Shown here: positions 24,601-31,938 of the stretch, piece after piece
Numbering within the stretch: position 1 is the first letter of the stretch
Layout of the letters: each line of letters starts with the position of its first letter
From: Anaerolineae bacterium
Lineage (GTDB): Bacteria; Chloroflexota; Anaerolineae; Aggregatilineales; Phototrophicaceae
DNA: 64,000 bases
Reading direction: 5' to 3'
NCBI GenBank assembly: GCA_017303635.1
Contig: JAFLCG010000003.1
Location: 372,001-436,000, forward strand
The notes under the pieces: model-generated
Told to the model about the DNA's origin: nothing
The model's input: the letters and a program-made list of their open reading frames with translations, nothing else
Database searches by the model: none
Position numbers and translations under genes: made by a program

Positions 24601-25258
24601 CCGGATGCAGAAAGACGCGCTACGGGATCAATCCCTGCGGCCTCAAGCGGTCTACGGCTTCTTCCCGTGTAACCGCGAGGGCGATGATCTCATCATCTGG
24701 GATCATACGACCTTACCCCTGGCCCTCCCACAGGGAGAGGGGAAATTGAAGGAAGTCGCTCGGTTCAGCTTCCCGCGCCAACCGGGTGGGGAGTTCCTGT
24801 GCCTGAGCGACTACTTCGCGCCGGTCGAGTCCGGTCAGGTGGATACGGTGGCACTCCAAGTGGTGACGGTGGGTGAACATGCGGACGCCGCCTTTGAGAA
24901 GCTGCAAGGGGCGAACGAATACAGCGAGGCTTACTTCTTCCACGGGCTGGCGGTGCAGACGGCGGAGGCGACGGCCAACTTCGTCAACCGGCAGGTGATC
25001 GCCCCGGCGCTGGGTATCCCCAACGGGCAGGGCAAACGCTATTCGTGGGGCTACCCGGCTTGCCCCGATTTGGACGATCATGCGACGGTCTGGAAACTGA
25101 TGCCCCAGATTGTGGATGAACTGGGCGTGACGCTGACCGAGAGCTTCCAACTGGTGCCGGAGCAAAGCACGGCGGCGATTGTGGTGCATCATCCGGCAGC
25201 CAAGTATTACAGCGTCGGCAATCTGGATCGGGTGGAGCAGATTTTGGGCGAGCGGTAG
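21638..25258 (+). CDS. metH: Cobalamin-dependent methionine synthase
   Basis: A 1206-residue MetH with all four modules: homocysteine methyltransferase (about 15-330; zinc site GGCCGT near 305), methyl-THF/pterin-binding (about 375-640), cap plus B12-binding (about 660-900; DVHDIGKNLV near 770 carries the cobalt-ligand His) and the SAM activation domain (about 950-1200; SWGYPACPDL, ESFQLVPEQSTA). It makes methionine from homocysteine and 5-methyl-THF. Two foreign-looking stretches of PLALPQGEG occur in frame, at about residues 341-350 (linker after the homocysteine domain) and 1026-1034 (inside the activation domain). Both derive from a repeated DNA element. The gene is preceded by a SAM-I riboswitch. 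Confidence 0.97.
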   Translation: MTPTNTTLPFTNRRYLDAIADHVVIYDGAMGTSIQRYNLTAADFGGEQYNGCNDYLVITRPDVIEEIHASFLNVGSEVVETCTFRSNRLTLGEYGLGERVLEINRAAAQLARRVCDRIAAETGIPRFVAGSMGPSGKLPSGNDPDLSNISFDELSDIFAEQARGLTEGGCDVLLLETSQDILEVKAAVVGINRYFAEAGVRIPVQAQVTLDTSGRMLFGTDMAGAVVTLESLPIDVIGINCSTGPDYMREPIKYLVEHSRLPISVLPNAGLPINVDGEAVYPMEPEPFSAMVSEFARWGVSVVGGCCGTRAEHLDHLYRAVHGHSYEEYLAAHQVNLLQPSPLALPQGEGIQKVKPKVREIEHQAMASSGMTATLMAQNPGPTLIGERVNSQGSRKVKQLLLADDYDSLVQIAVDQVENGAHMLDVCVALTERADEKEQMEKVVKKLSMAVTVPLIIDTTEADVAEAALALYPGRGIINGNNLENGRDRIDTILPIARKHGAGVLSMTIDEEGMAHTRDKKFAIAKRITEIAVNEYGMSPEDLIYDTLTFPLTTGQEELRNDAIETIEGIRLIKQNLPGVMTALGVSNVSFGVTPAARGVLNSVFLYHAVQAGLDMAIVNPAHITPYAEIPEDQRKVANDLIFNSDPDALPRFIQYFEQNTVSTAKEVEDPTADMTAEEAVHWQIVHRKKDGVEKLIDECLTRQDAVGVLNNVLLPAMKEVGDKFGAGELILPFVLQSAEVMKKTVAYLETFMDKVEGVTKGTVVLATVYGDVHDIGKNLVKTILSNNGYTVHDLGKQVPVNTIIEKAQEYKADAIGLSALLVSTSKQMPIVVNELARRGMDVPVMIGGAAINRKFGRRILFLEDTQQPYAPGVFYCKDAFEGLSVMDTLISDTRETFVEQVKAEAFAELGKVAPKRRANVSGTSNIPPAERIPTPPFWGVKTIHEMPLEIIFKYLHKPELYRLSWGATNTHGDEWVKLEAEFEERLARMQKDALRDQSLRPQAVYGFFPCNREGDDLIIWDHTTLPLALPQGEGKLKEVARFSFPRQPGGEFLCLSDYFAPVESGQVDTVALQVVTVGEHADAAFEKLQGANEYSEAYFFHGLAVQTAEATANFVNRQVIAPALGIPNGQGKRYSWGYPACPDLDDHATVWKLMPQIVDELGVTLTESFQLVPEQSTAAIVVHHPAAKYYSVGNLDRVEQILGER
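22655..22687. repeat. Repeat element translated in frame in metH (copy 1)
   Basis: A palindromic C/G-rich element with CCCCTGGCCCTCCC on the left and GGGAGAGGGG on the right. Copy 2 at 24715-24742 is identical over 27 bases. It encodes PLALPQGEG in the linker after the homocysteine domain. Confidence 0.75.
24715..24742. repeat. Repeat element translated in frame in metH (copy 2)
   Basis: The same element as at 22655, in the same orientation and reading frame, inside the activation domain. It encodes PLALPQGEG. Confidence 0.75.
25210..25248 (+). repeat. 39-bp direct repeat, copy A (3' end of metH)
   Basis: 39 bases of the metH 3' end are repeated at 27568-27606 with three adjacent mismatches, 2358 bp downstream in the same orientation. 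Both end with GCAGATTTTGGG. Confidence 0.8.
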
Positions 25259-25289
25259 GAGAGGCGGTTGATATTAGAGGGCGTGTGCT

Positions 25290-25511
25290 ATGTCGTCTGT
25301 TCAGGAAGTCATTGAACAAGCTCGACAATCAACACAAGTTGAGCGTGTTGAGTTGATGCACGCCCTGATTGATCTCTTGAGCGAACCCACCCAGAAAGAA
25401 ATGCTGTACGATCTGAGCGATTTTGAAGGCATTGCAGCGCATTTGGCAGACGGCACCGATGCTCAGGAGTATGTCAATCAATTACACTCAGAGTGGGATC
25501 ACCGCCCATGA
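25290..25511 (+). CDS. VapB-like antitoxin, orphan copy
   Basis: A 73-residue protein with a helical start (VERVELMHALIDLL) and the ending LADGTDAQEYVNQLHSEWDHRP (in pieces: LADGTDAQEYVNQL, SEWDHRP), matching the downstream antitoxin almost exactly over the last 22 residues. Its stop overlaps an ATG in the ATGA arrangement used by the intact pair. Here the following frame runs only 13 codons, so the cognate toxin is missing. It probably binds its own promoter DNA or neutralises a related toxin. Confidence 0.7.
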   Translation: MSSVQEVIEQARQSTQVERVELMHALIDLLSEPTQKEMLYDLSDFEGIAAHLADGTDAQEYVNQLHSEWDHRP

Positions 25512-25549
25512 AACTCATTACATCGAGCCTGATTGGTTGTAAAATCTGA
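25508..25549 (+). pseudogene. Stump of a PIN toxin gene
   Basis: An ATG overlapping the antitoxin stop (ATGA) opens a 13-codon frame that begins MKLITSS and stops at TGA. By position it is the residue of a deleted toxin. Only the start arrangement is conserved, and sequence similarity to the intact toxin is not visible. Confidence 0.45.
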
Positions 25550-25573
25550 GCAGATGAAGCAGGAGAGTCTACC

Positions 25574-25792
25574 ATGACCACTCGTGAAATCCTCGCGCAA
25601 TTCAAGCTGATGGAACGTGAAGAACGAGCCGAACTTCTGCATGACCTGATTGACATCATGAATACCCCTACTCCCAGCGAGAAACGCTATGATGTGCGTG
25701 ATTTTCGTGGGATTGGGGCAGGCCTCGCAGACGGCACTGATGCTCAGGAGTATGTCAATCAACTCCGTAGCGAGTGGGATCATCGCCCATGA
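25574..25792 (+). CDS. VapB-like antitoxin of a PIN toxin pair
   Basis: 72 residues, starting MTTREILAQFKLMEREERAE and ending GLADGTDAQEYVNQL..EWDHRP. AGGAGA lies 8 bases ahead of the ATG. The stop codon overlaps the toxin start (ATGA), as in many type II toxin-antitoxin operons. It is expected to bind and inhibit the PIN toxin downstream and to repress the operon. It is a near-duplicate of the 25290 gene. Confidence 0.75.
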   Translation: MTTREILAQFKLMEREERAELLHDLIDIMNTPTPSEKRYDVRDFRGIGAGLADGTDAQEYVNQLRSEWDHRP

Positions 25793-26235
25793 AGGTCGCC
25801 CAAGCACTAGCTTCGGTAGCAACGCTGGCTCTCGATACAGCACCACTCATCTACTACCTTGAGTTGAATACCACTTATTTGCCACGTCTGGATATCGTGT
25901 TCAATGAGATTGGGCAGGGGCATATCCAAGTCTACACAGCGTCAATTACTTTGACAGAAGTGCTGACCAAACCGATACGAGAAGGTAATCAACAACTACA
26001 AATGTCGTATCGAAACTTACTGACCTCTACAAACAATATCGCTCTGATCTCGATAAACCCCACCATTGCCGAACGGGCTGCCGAACTGCGTGCGCGTTAT
26101 AACCTGAAAACCCCGGATGCCTTGCAAATCGCGGTGGCACTCTATCAGCAGTGTGATGCATTTCTCACCAACGATCTCGGCCTCAAGCGCGTGACCGAGG
26201 TGCAAGTCCTCGTACTGGACGACTTAACGGTTTAA
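25789..26235 (+). CDS. PIN-domain (VapC-like) toxin ribonuclease
   Basis: 148 residues, with the four acidic positions of a PIN nuclease: D in LALDTAPLIYYLE (about residue 15), E in TLTEVLTKPIREG (about 57), D in LKTPDALQIAVALYQ and D in AFLTNDLGLKRV. The start at 25789 overlaps the antitoxin stop. VapC-type PINs cleave tRNA or other RNA under stress. The surrounding direct repeats point to a mobile or recently gained segment. Confidence 0.85.
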   Translation: MKVAQALASVATLALDTAPLIYYLELNTTYLPRLDIVFNEIGQGHIQVYTASITLTEVLTKPIREGNQQLQMSYRNLLTSTNNIALISINPTIAERAAELRARYNLKTPDALQIAVALYQQCDAFLTNDLGLKRVTEVQVLVLDDLTV

Positions 26236-26258
26236 GTCCCTGCTGACCAACCGCCTGC

Positions 26259-27338
26259 TCACTGTCTTGCGTCAGCACATCCGCCGGGCGATTCAGTCGG
26301 TGTGGTGGCTGGCTGCCACCCTATCGGCACATTATTCCGATACACACCCTGCGGCCCGGCATGAAATAGATCACATCCATCTGCCGACCAGAAGATGTCG
26401 TTTGCTGCACCTTCAACTTCAAGCGTCTGAAGAAAATCATCTGAGGCCGAATCCCAAATGAAGATGTGTTCAAAAGTACTGACCGCTATTCGGCTATCCA
26501 GCGGGTTCCATGCAATGGAGTTCTGGATCATTCCCGCAATGGGATTTTCCAATAGCTGCTGCGAGCCATCCTCCGCATGGGTAATCAATAGGCCATCCGT
26601 AACTGATGTAGCAATCGAGCTACCGTCCACATTGACTTCGACCACGAGACTTGACGGGCTATCGAAGCGATTCCGGAGGGTCAGTTGCCCGGTTTCATCG
26701 ACATCCAACACGGCGAGTGAACCCTGTCTGGAGGTGGGCTGAATCATGGATACAGCGATGGTGGAGCCGTCATCACTCCAATCATATCCGACAATGTCAC
26801 CTTGCTCAGCATAGAAGGAGCCTAATCGACTTTTAGGGTAAATCGCAAATAGTTGCAGCCCCCTACCTGCAAATCGAGCAAGTTGCGTACCATCAGCATT
26901 CCAGCGAGGATAGCCGGTTTCCAGAGAGCCGCCCCGAGATACGATATGGACGTGAGACCCAGATTGCACATCAATCACTCGCAGGTCACCAAAGCCTGTA
27001 TTGTACGCCAGCAGTGTGCCGTCAGGTGTGAGCGATAGCCCCGTAATCGCGTCATCTTCGCTGCCATAGGTGTTTAACAAAGCGCCTGACTCAGTGTCGT
27101 AAAAGTCAATCGGGTATCTGAACTCCAAGCGGGCGGTTGAATCAGGAACCCTTCGACCTGCGATGGCTGCCACTCGTCCGTCCCGGCTGACGGCAAGGAG
27201 CGGTGTCACATCATACAGATAGGGTTCGGGTTCCTGTGCATCGGCGTTGGACACCAGCAGCAAGGTAATGAAGACTACTACAGCACAGACGGTGGTAAGG
27301 GGTGCAACCAATGGCTTTATCGAGATTGATATTTCCAT
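26259..27338 (-). CDS. Secreted or lipid-anchored beta-propeller (WD40-like) protein
   Basis: 359 residues. A hydrophobic signal segment (about 12-34: VCAVVVFITLLLVSNADAQ) is followed by repeated blade motifs such as DGRVAAIAG, TPDGTLLAYNT, RWNADGTQLARF, WSDDGSTIAVSM and WNPLDSRIAVSTFEHIFIWD (WD-type end). It has about six blades and a C-terminus rich in T and P. No enzyme motif. Probably a scaffold or binding protein outside the membrane. It is convergent with the toxin (24 bases) inside the accessory segment bounded by the 39-bp repeats. Confidence 0.75.
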   Translation of the reverse strand: MEISISIKPLVAPLTTVCAVVVFITLLLVSNADAQEPEPYLYDVTPLLAVSRDGRVAAIAGRRVPDSTARLEFRYPIDFYDTESGALLNTYGSEDDAITGLSLTPDGTLLAYNTGFGDLRVIDVQSGSHVHIVSRGGSLETGYPRWNADGTQLARFAGRGLQLFAIYPKSRLGSFYAEQGDIVGYDWSDDGSTIAVSMIQPTSRQGSLAVLDVDETGQLTLRNRFDSPSSLVVEVNVDGSSIATSVTDGLLITHAEDGSQQLLENPIAGMIQNSIAWNPLDSRIAVSTFEHIFIWDSASDDFLQTLEVEGAANDIFWSADGCDLFHAGPQGVYRNNVPIGWQPATTPTESPGGCADARQ

Positions 27339-27443
27339 ATGCGGATTGCTCCAATCCGATCATTGTCTCTGACGATTATGGCAGGGTTCCATATTGAGTC
27401 CTAGAATCCCAGTATAAGGGTATTGCAGGAAATCAGGTCGCCC

Positions 27444-27467
27444 GGACGAGGCGTGCCTCGTCCCTAC
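27444..27467 (-). repeat. REP-type hairpin
   Basis: A perfect 9-bp hairpin GGACGAGGC / GCCTCGTCC with a two-base loop, followed by CTAC. In the opposite orientation it shows GTAG plus the hairpin, like the element at 6453. Confidence 0.6.
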
Positions 27468-27567
27468 AAAGGTGGTTACAGAGGTGGCTGTCGCACTGTG
27501 CGCCCTTATGCTATACCTGCTGGACAAGTCAGTCTCTACGAACGGCGGCGGTTGAGTGTGTTCAAGG

Positions 27568-27606
27568 CAGCGTCGGTGGTCTGGATCGGGTGGAGCAGAT
27601 TTTGGG
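27568..27606 (+). repeat. 39-bp direct repeat, copy B
   Basis: Matches 25210-25248 with mismatches only at 27577-27579. No other metH sequence surrounds it. Confidence 0.8.
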
Positions 27607-27670
27607 GAAGGCATGAGTAACGAGTGCCGAGGACAGGTGTAGGGACGCTCAACGGTGCATTTGGTGCCTC

Positions 27671-27708
27671 GTAGGGGAGGACTAGGCGCTTGCGCCGTAT
27701 GTCCTCCC
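27671..27708 (+). repeat. REP element adjacent to the RAYT gene, copy A
   Basis: Starts GTAGGGGAGGACTAG, has a GCGC-type hairpin centre and ends TATGTCCTCCC. An inverted copy is at 27774-27813. Confidence 0.65.
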
Positions 27709-27773
27709 GTTGCGCCACAAAATGAAACGCATCCAATGCAATCAAGGGATTGTACCAATATAATGTGATAGAT

Positions 27774-27813
27774 GTGGGAGGACATACGCCCTGGCGGGCT
27801 AGTCCTCCCCTAC
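27774..27813 (-). repeat. REP element adjacent to the RAYT gene, copy B (inverted)
   Basis: On the minus strand it begins GTAGGGGAGGACTAG and ends TATGTCCTCCC, like copy A. The pair is inverted, 65 bases apart, and lies 48 bases before the RAYT start. Confidence 0.65.
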
Positions 27814-27861
27814 ACACAACACATTGCCGTTCGCCCTTCCCATCGTCTTTAAGAGAAGCCC

Positions 27862-28356
27862 ATGATGTCCTACCGTAGACGCAAATCTCCGCGCTTGCAG
27901 GGGTATGACTACAGCCAACACGGCACTTATTTCGTAACGGTCTGTGTGCAATACCGTCAATGGTTGTTTGGGGAAATCATTGATGAACAGATGCGTTTGT
28001 CACCTGCTGGGCAGATGATTGACCGCTGCTGGGAGCGCATCCAAAAACGCTTTGCGTCCGTCGAACTGGATTGTTCTGTGGTGATGCCCAACCACATTCA
28101 TGGGATAGTCGTTCTGCAAAACGATCTGAAAGTCTCCCTTCCTGAAGTGATGCACTGGTTCAAAACGATTACCACCATTGAATACACGCAGGGTGTAAGC
28201 GGAAACGGATGGACGTCGTTTGAAGGGAAGTTATGGCAACGGAGCTACCACGACCACATCATCCGGGATGAAGCTGATTTGAGGCGCATTCAGGAATATG
28301 TGCTTTACAATCCACGTCGCTGGCAAGATGACAGGTTGCGCGAAGTCGAACGATAG
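27862..28356 (+). CDS. REP-associated tyrosine transposase (RAYT, Y1-Tnp)
   Basis: A 164-residue small HUH-type nuclease. YDYSQHGTYFVTVCVQYRQWLFGE, the His-hydrophobe-His motif MPNHIHGIVV and the catalytic-Tyr region WQRSYHDHIIRDEADL..EYVLYNPRRW match the TnpREP/Y1 family (IS200/IS605-like; in pieces: GTYFVTVCV, MPNHIHGIVV, RSYHDHIIRDEADL). It is probably acting on the neighbouring REP hairpins as substrates. A half REP follows right after the stop. The length is normal for this group. Confidence 0.85.
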   Translation: MMSYRRRKSPRLQGYDYSQHGTYFVTVCVQYRQWLFGEIIDEQMRLSPAGQMIDRCWERIQKRFASVELDCSVVMPNHIHGIVVLQNDLKVSLPEVMHWFKTITTIEYTQGVSGNGWTSFEGKLWQRSYHDHIIRDEADLRRIQEYVLYNPRRWQDDRLREVER

Positions 28357-28497
28357 GACGTGTGGGAGGACATACGCGCTATCGCCGACTACCGCACCTA
28401 TGAACGCCTGACCGGGCAGTTGGAACCCTTCATGGTCACACGCATCGAGGAGATGGAGGCGGCGCTCGGTACACCGACGGCGGTTGCAACCCCCTGA
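28357..28497 (+). pseudogene. Gene fragment downstream of the RAYT gene
   Basis: A frame following the RAYT stop reads ADYRTYERLTGQLEPFMVT and IEEMEAAL, ends at TGA (28495) and has no start codon of its own; an upstream TAG lies just before it. It begins inside the half REP at 28362-28377 (GTGGGAGGACATACGC), so I infer a REP insertion cut an older gene. Family not recognised. Confidence 0.35.
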
Positions 28498-28541
28498 TCT
28501 GCGGCGGGTTTAGAACCCGTCACGCTCAAAAAACGGAACAA

Positions 28542-28565
28542 AAAACGGAACATATGTTCCGTTTT
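28542..28565. promoter_or_regulatory. Perfect 24-bp palindrome with a LexA/SOS-box-like core
   Basis: AAAACGGAACAT followed by its reverse complement. The core GAACATATGTTC matches the GAAC-N4-GTTC pattern. AAAAAACGGAAC lies just before it. The same core occurs at 9404-9435. Confidence 0.45.
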
Positions 28566-28599
28566 CTCCCTCGATCTGTGTTACCCTTTGTTCTGGACT

Positions 28600-28663
28600 C
28601 CCCCCTCTACCGCGTCCTGCCGTCCGCGGCAGACAGGCGAATCGGAGAGGGGTTGGGGTGAGG
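28600..28663. repeat. REP-like element of the GAGAGGGGTTGGGG family
   Basis: The right end reads GGAGAGGGGTTGGGGTGAGG, which is the reverse of the C-rich part of the MITE at 49487. The left part contains a CCCCCTCTACC arm. No gene is inside. Confidence 0.5.
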
Positions 28664-28802
28664 TTCCCTGTTTGCGCCCGCTCTGCGCAAAAACCTGCCT
28701 TTATAAGGTGCCGGGGGTTTGGTTGGCTCCGCAACGCGAACAACGCCACCAAGCTCGCCATCTGAAGAGAGCGAAGCGAACGCGGGAGAAGAGGCTGGGG
28801 GT

Positions 28803-28826
28803 GCCGCCGCCGCCGCCGCCGCCGCA
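28803..28826 (+). repeat. GCC trinucleotide run
   Basis: About seven CCG/GCC units in a row, followed by GCAAAGCCCC. It lies outside genes. Confidence 0.6.
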
Positions 28827-28840
28827 AAGCCCCCCGAATC

Positions 28841-28871
28841 AAAAACGGCGCTGGCAACCTGCCAACGCCGT
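28841..28871 (-). terminator. Rho-independent terminator of clpC
   Basis: On the minus strand: ACGGCG and TGGCA arms pair with TGCCA and CGCCGT, a GGT loop, then TTTT. It lies 37 bases past the clpC stop. Confidence 0.85.
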
Positions 28872-28881
28872 CTGATCTGGT

Positions 28882-28916
28882 TATAAGCTATCGACTATCC
28901 GCTATCCGCTACCGCC
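28882..28916. repeat. Heptanucleotide array overlapping the clpC stop codon
   Basis: TATAAGC, TATCGAC, TATCCGC, TATCCGC and TACCGCC in register. On the minus strand it provides the clpC TAG stop at 28909-28911. Confidence 0.6.
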
Positions 28917-31389
28917 CTGCGTACTCATCGCGGCGGACGTTGAGGTAGTCGCTGGCGGTGTCCTGGTTCCGCATGAAGACCAGTTCGCCATTGAGTTCGT
29001 CAATCACCACCAGGTCGCCCGGCTGGAATTCGCCCTTGAGCAGACGCACACTCAGCGGGTTCTCGATGAAGCGCTGCAGCGCACGGCGTAACGGCCGCGC
29101 CCCGAACTGCGGATCGTAGCCCTTCTCGGCCAGCCAGCGCCGCGCCGGTTCGGTCAGGTGGATGCTGAGGCCGGATTCCTGCATGCGTTCGGCGATGCCA
29201 CTCATCTGCAAGTCGACAATGCGCTCGATATCCACCATCGCCAGCGGGCTGAAGATGATGATCTCGTCAATGCGGTTGAGGAACTCCGGTCGGAAGGTGT
29301 CGCGCATGGCCTTCTCGATCTTCTGATGATCGACCACCGCCTGTTGGTCATCGCCCTGGACGAAGCCGAGCACGCCGCCCTTGCGGGCGAACTCGGTGCC
29401 GAGGTTGCTGGTCATGATGATGACCGTGTTGCGGAAGTCCACCACGCGGCCCTGCCCATCGGTCAGGCGGCCATCTTCCAGAATTTGCAGCAGCGCGTTC
29501 CAGACATCCGGGTGCGCCTTCTCGATTTCGTCAAACAGGATGACGCGGTAAGGACGGCGGCGGACGGCCTCGGTCAATTGACCGCCTTCCTCGTAGCCGA
29601 CGTAACCGGGCGGCGCACCGAACAGGCGGCTGGTGTTATGCTGTTCGCGGTACTCACTCATGTCGATGCGGAGCAGAGCGTCCTCATCGTCAAAGAGGAA
29701 TTCGGCCAGCGCCTTCGCCAGCTCGGTCTTACCCACACCGCTTGATCCCAGGAAGATGAAGGAACCAATCGGGCGCTTGGGGTCTTTCAGGCCGCTGCGG
29801 CTGCGGCGGATGGCATCGGCAATGGCGCTGACGGCGGCATTCTGCCCGATGATGCGCTCGTGCAGGTAATCTTCCATGCGGAGCAGCTTTTCGCTCTCGG
29901 ACTCCAGCATCTGGTTGACCGGGATGCCTGTCCACTGGTTGATGACCTGGGCGATGTCGTCTTCGTCCACCACTTCATCCAGCATGGCTTCCTTCTGCCA
30001 GATGTCACGGTCGCGCTCGAACTGTTCCTCCAGTTGGATGCGGTGCATCTTGTACTCGGCGGCGCGTTCATAGTCGCGGGCGGCACCGGCAGCTTCCTCC
30101 TCGGAGTGCAGGCGGGTGACTTCCGCCTTCATCTGCTTGAGGCCTTCCGGCATGGAGTAGAGCGCCACGCGCAGGCGGGCGGCGGCTTCATCCAGCAGGT
30201 CGATGGCTTTATCCGGCAGCTTGCGGTCGGTGATGTAGCGGGCAGACAGGCGGGCCGCATTTTCCACCGCGTTATCGGAGATGGTGACCTTGTGATGCGC
30301 TTCGTAGCGGTCACGCAGGCCGTAGAGCATCTCGATGGTGTCTTCGACGCTGGGTTCATCCACATAAACCGGGGCGAAACGGCGGTCGAGGGCGCTGTCC
30401 TTCTCGATGTGCTGACGGTATTCATCCAGGGTGGTCGCGCCCACGCATTGGAGTTCGCCGCGAGCCAGCGCCGGTTTCATCATGTTGGCGGCATCGAGCG
30501 CGCCCTGGGCTGCACCGGCACCGACGACCTGATGCAACTCGTCGATGAAGAGGATGATATCCCCTTCGGCGCGCTGGACTTCTTCGATGGTGGCTTTCAG
30601 GCGTTCCTCGAACTCACCACGGAAGCGGCTACCTGCCAGCATCCCGGCCAGGTCAAGCGAGATAACCTGCTTGCCCAGCAGAATTTCCGGCACATCACCG
30701 CTGACGATCTTCTGCGCCAGCCCTTCGACAATGGCGGTCTTGCCGACGCCGGCCTCGCCGATCAGCACCGGGTTGTTCTTGGTACGGCGGCTGAGCACCT
30801 GAATCACGCGCAGGATTTCCTGGTCGCGCCCGATGACCGGGTCGAGCTTGCCCTCGGCGGCCATGCGGGTCAGGTCACGGCTGTATTTCTCCAGCGTGCG
30901 GTAACGGCTCTCGGCCTGCGGATCGGTCACGCGCTGCCCGCCGCGCAGGTCTTTGATCGCCTCGTAGACGCGGTCACGGGTGATGCCGTTATCCTGCATG
31001 ATCTTGCTGACGGCGGTGTTCCGTTCGCTCAAAATGGCGAGGAAGATATGCTCGGTGGAGATGTATTCGTCCTTGAGGCGGTTGGCCTCCTCATTGGCGA
31101 GGTCGATCACCCGCTTGGCGCGGGGCGTGATAAAGACCTGCCCGTTGCCCCCGCCATAGATTGCGGCTTTGGGGCTGGCACGGAGGATTTCATCCAGCCG
31201 AGTCCGCATGGCGTTGGGGTCAATATTCATCTTGGTCAGCAGTTGGCTGACCACGCCATCGGGTTGCTCGAGCAAGGCCAGCAGCACATGCTCGGTATCG
31301 ACCTGGTTATGCCCGTAGCGCTGGAGGATTTCAGTCGCACGGACGGCGGCATCCTGGGCGCGTTCCGTAAAACGCTCAAAACGCATCAT
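28909..31389 (-). CDS. clpC: ATP-dependent Clp protease ATP-binding subunit ClpC
   Basis: An 826-residue HSP100 unfoldase of the protein quality-control system. Clp N domain (about 1-140, [17 protein letters not shown]), AAA-1 (Walker [14 protein letters not shown] near 210; Walker B ILFIDELH), a linker with a UVR-like middle domain ([18 protein letters not shown] near 430), AAA-2 ([14 protein letters not shown] near 550; RIDMSEY) and the C-terminal D2-small domain ([18 protein letters not shown]). The short GVLGFV stretch probably docks ClpP. GAAGGA lies 12 bases upstream of the start. No mcsA/mcsB/ctsR genes adjoin. Its stop is inside a heptamer array. Confidence 0.96.
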   Translation of the reverse strand: MMRFERFTERAQDAAVRATEILQRYGHNQVDTEHVLLALLEQPDGVVSQLLTKMNIDPNAMRTRLDEILRASPKAAIYGGGNGQVFITPRAKRVIDLANEEANRLKDEYISTEHIFLAILSERNTAVSKIMQDNGITRDRVYEAIKDLRGGQRVTDPQAESRYRTLEKYSRDLTRMAAEGKLDPVIGRDQEILRVIQVLSRRTKNNPVLIGEAGVGKTAIVEGLAQKIVSGDVPEILLGKQVISLDLAGMLAGSRFRGEFEERLKATIEEVQRAEGDIILFIDELHQVVGAGAAQGALDAANMMKPALARGELQCVGATTLDEYRQHIEKDSALDRRFAPVYVDEPSVEDTIEMLYGLRDRYEAHHKVTISDNAVENAARLSARYITDRKLPDKAIDLLDEAAARLRVALYSMPEGLKQMKAEVTRLHSEEEAAGAARDYERAAEYKMHRIQLEEQFERDRDIWQKEAMLDEVVDEDDIAQVINQWTGIPVNQMLESESEKLLRMEDYLHERIIGQNAAVSAIADAIRRSRSGLKDPKRPIGSFIFLGSSGVGKTELAKALAEFLFDDEDALLRIDMSEYREQHNTSRLFGAPPGYVGYEEGGQLTEAVRRRPYRVILFDEIEKAHPDVWNALLQILEDGRLTDGQGRVVDFRNTVIIMTSNLGTEFARKGGVLGFVQGDDQQAVVDHQKIEKAMRDTFRPEFLNRIDEIIIFSPLAMVDIERIVDLQMSGIAERMQESGLSIHLTEPARRWLAEKGYDPQFGARPLRRALQRFIENPLSVRLLKGEFQPGDLVVIDELNGELVFMRNQDTASDYLNVRRDEYAGR

Positions 31390-31743
31390 GGTATTGGATT
31401 GTCCTTCTCATCTGCTCCGGTCGGATTGGGACTATTCCGGCTTGCGGGGCCTGCCACCGGGTGAAGTGAAGCCACCGCGTTCCTGAAATTGTACTCGATT
31501 TAGGCGCGGGAGGCGGATTGGCTCGCCAGCGCGACCTATGGACAGCATAACCGGGCAAGTGCAAGAAGAACGTATGAGGGTCGTAAACGCTGTGCAAGAA
31601 AGGACGGCGGGGTACGCAAGTCCTAGTTTCGGGCGTAACCAAACGTCAGGTTGGGGGTTTTAGGTAAGTTTTCCAGTAAAAAGCCATTAGAATTGTGCAA
31701 CAGGTCGTATGCAGAATTTCAAAAAGGGTGTATCCTTCCAGTA
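31390..31743. other. Intergenic region between clpC and tRNA-Ala
   Basis: About 350 bases without a convincing gene. It likely holds the clpC promoter on the minus strand. No clear hexamers are recognised apart from the tRNA promoter at its right edge. Confidence 0.4.
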
Positions 31744-31772
31744 TTGACATCAGCGGCACCGCCATCTACAAT
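31744..31772 (+). promoter_or_regulatory. Consensus-like sigma-70 promoter of tRNA-Ala
   Basis: TTGACA at 31744-31749, a 17-base spacer and TACAAT at 31767-31772. The tRNA begins 13 bases after the -10. Confidence 0.82.
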
Positions 31773-31784
31773 GCCACCCAATCC

Positions 31785-31857
31785 GGGCCTATAGCTCAGT
31801 TGGGAGAGCGCTTCAATGGCATTGAAGAGGTCAAGAGTTCGAGTCTCTTTAGGTCCA
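31785..31857 (+). tRNA. tRNA-Ala (anticodon GGC)
   Basis: 73 bases. The acceptor arm GGGCCTA pairs with TAGGTCC (one G-U). Anticodon stem CTTCA/TGAAG with loop ATGGCAT gives anticodon GGC at 31818-31820. The T arm AAGAG-TTCGAGT-CTCTT is normal. The 3' CCA is not encoded. Confidence 0.95.
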
Positions 31858-31868
31858 TGACCTGGTGA

Positions 31869-31901
31869 AGCCCTGATGGTAGATGTCCATCAGGGCTTTT
31901 T
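31869..31901 (+). terminator. Terminator of tRNA-Ala
   Basis: An 11-bp stem AGCCCTGATGG / CCATCAGGGCT with a seven-base loop, then TTTTT. Confidence 0.88.
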
Positions 31902-31938
31902 GTTCCCTGATGAGTCCCAGTATTGAAAGGGGCTACTT

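Larger units (their letters stand above)
27360..27861. other. Intergenic repeat cluster upstream of the RAYT gene
   Basis: About 500 bases without a credible gene. It holds three REP hairpins (27444, 27671, 27774), a half REP near 27633 (GTAGGGACGC), and copy B of the 39-bp metH repeat. Confidence 0.6.

Noticed and set aside
27444..27813. CRISPR array
   Set aside because: The repeats are inverted, irregularly spaced hairpins without constant spacers and no cas genes are present; they fit REP elements.
28803..28826. GCC repeat as a coding polyproline tract
   Set aside because: The frames covering it on either strand contain no recognisable protein and overlap repeats and a terminator; treated as a plain trinucleotide run.
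29860..31464. A 534-codon open frame on the plus strand opposite clpC
   Set aside because: It lies entirely antisense to a clear ClpC with intact motifs, has no family pattern or ribosome site, and is explained by GC-rich third positions of the real gene.
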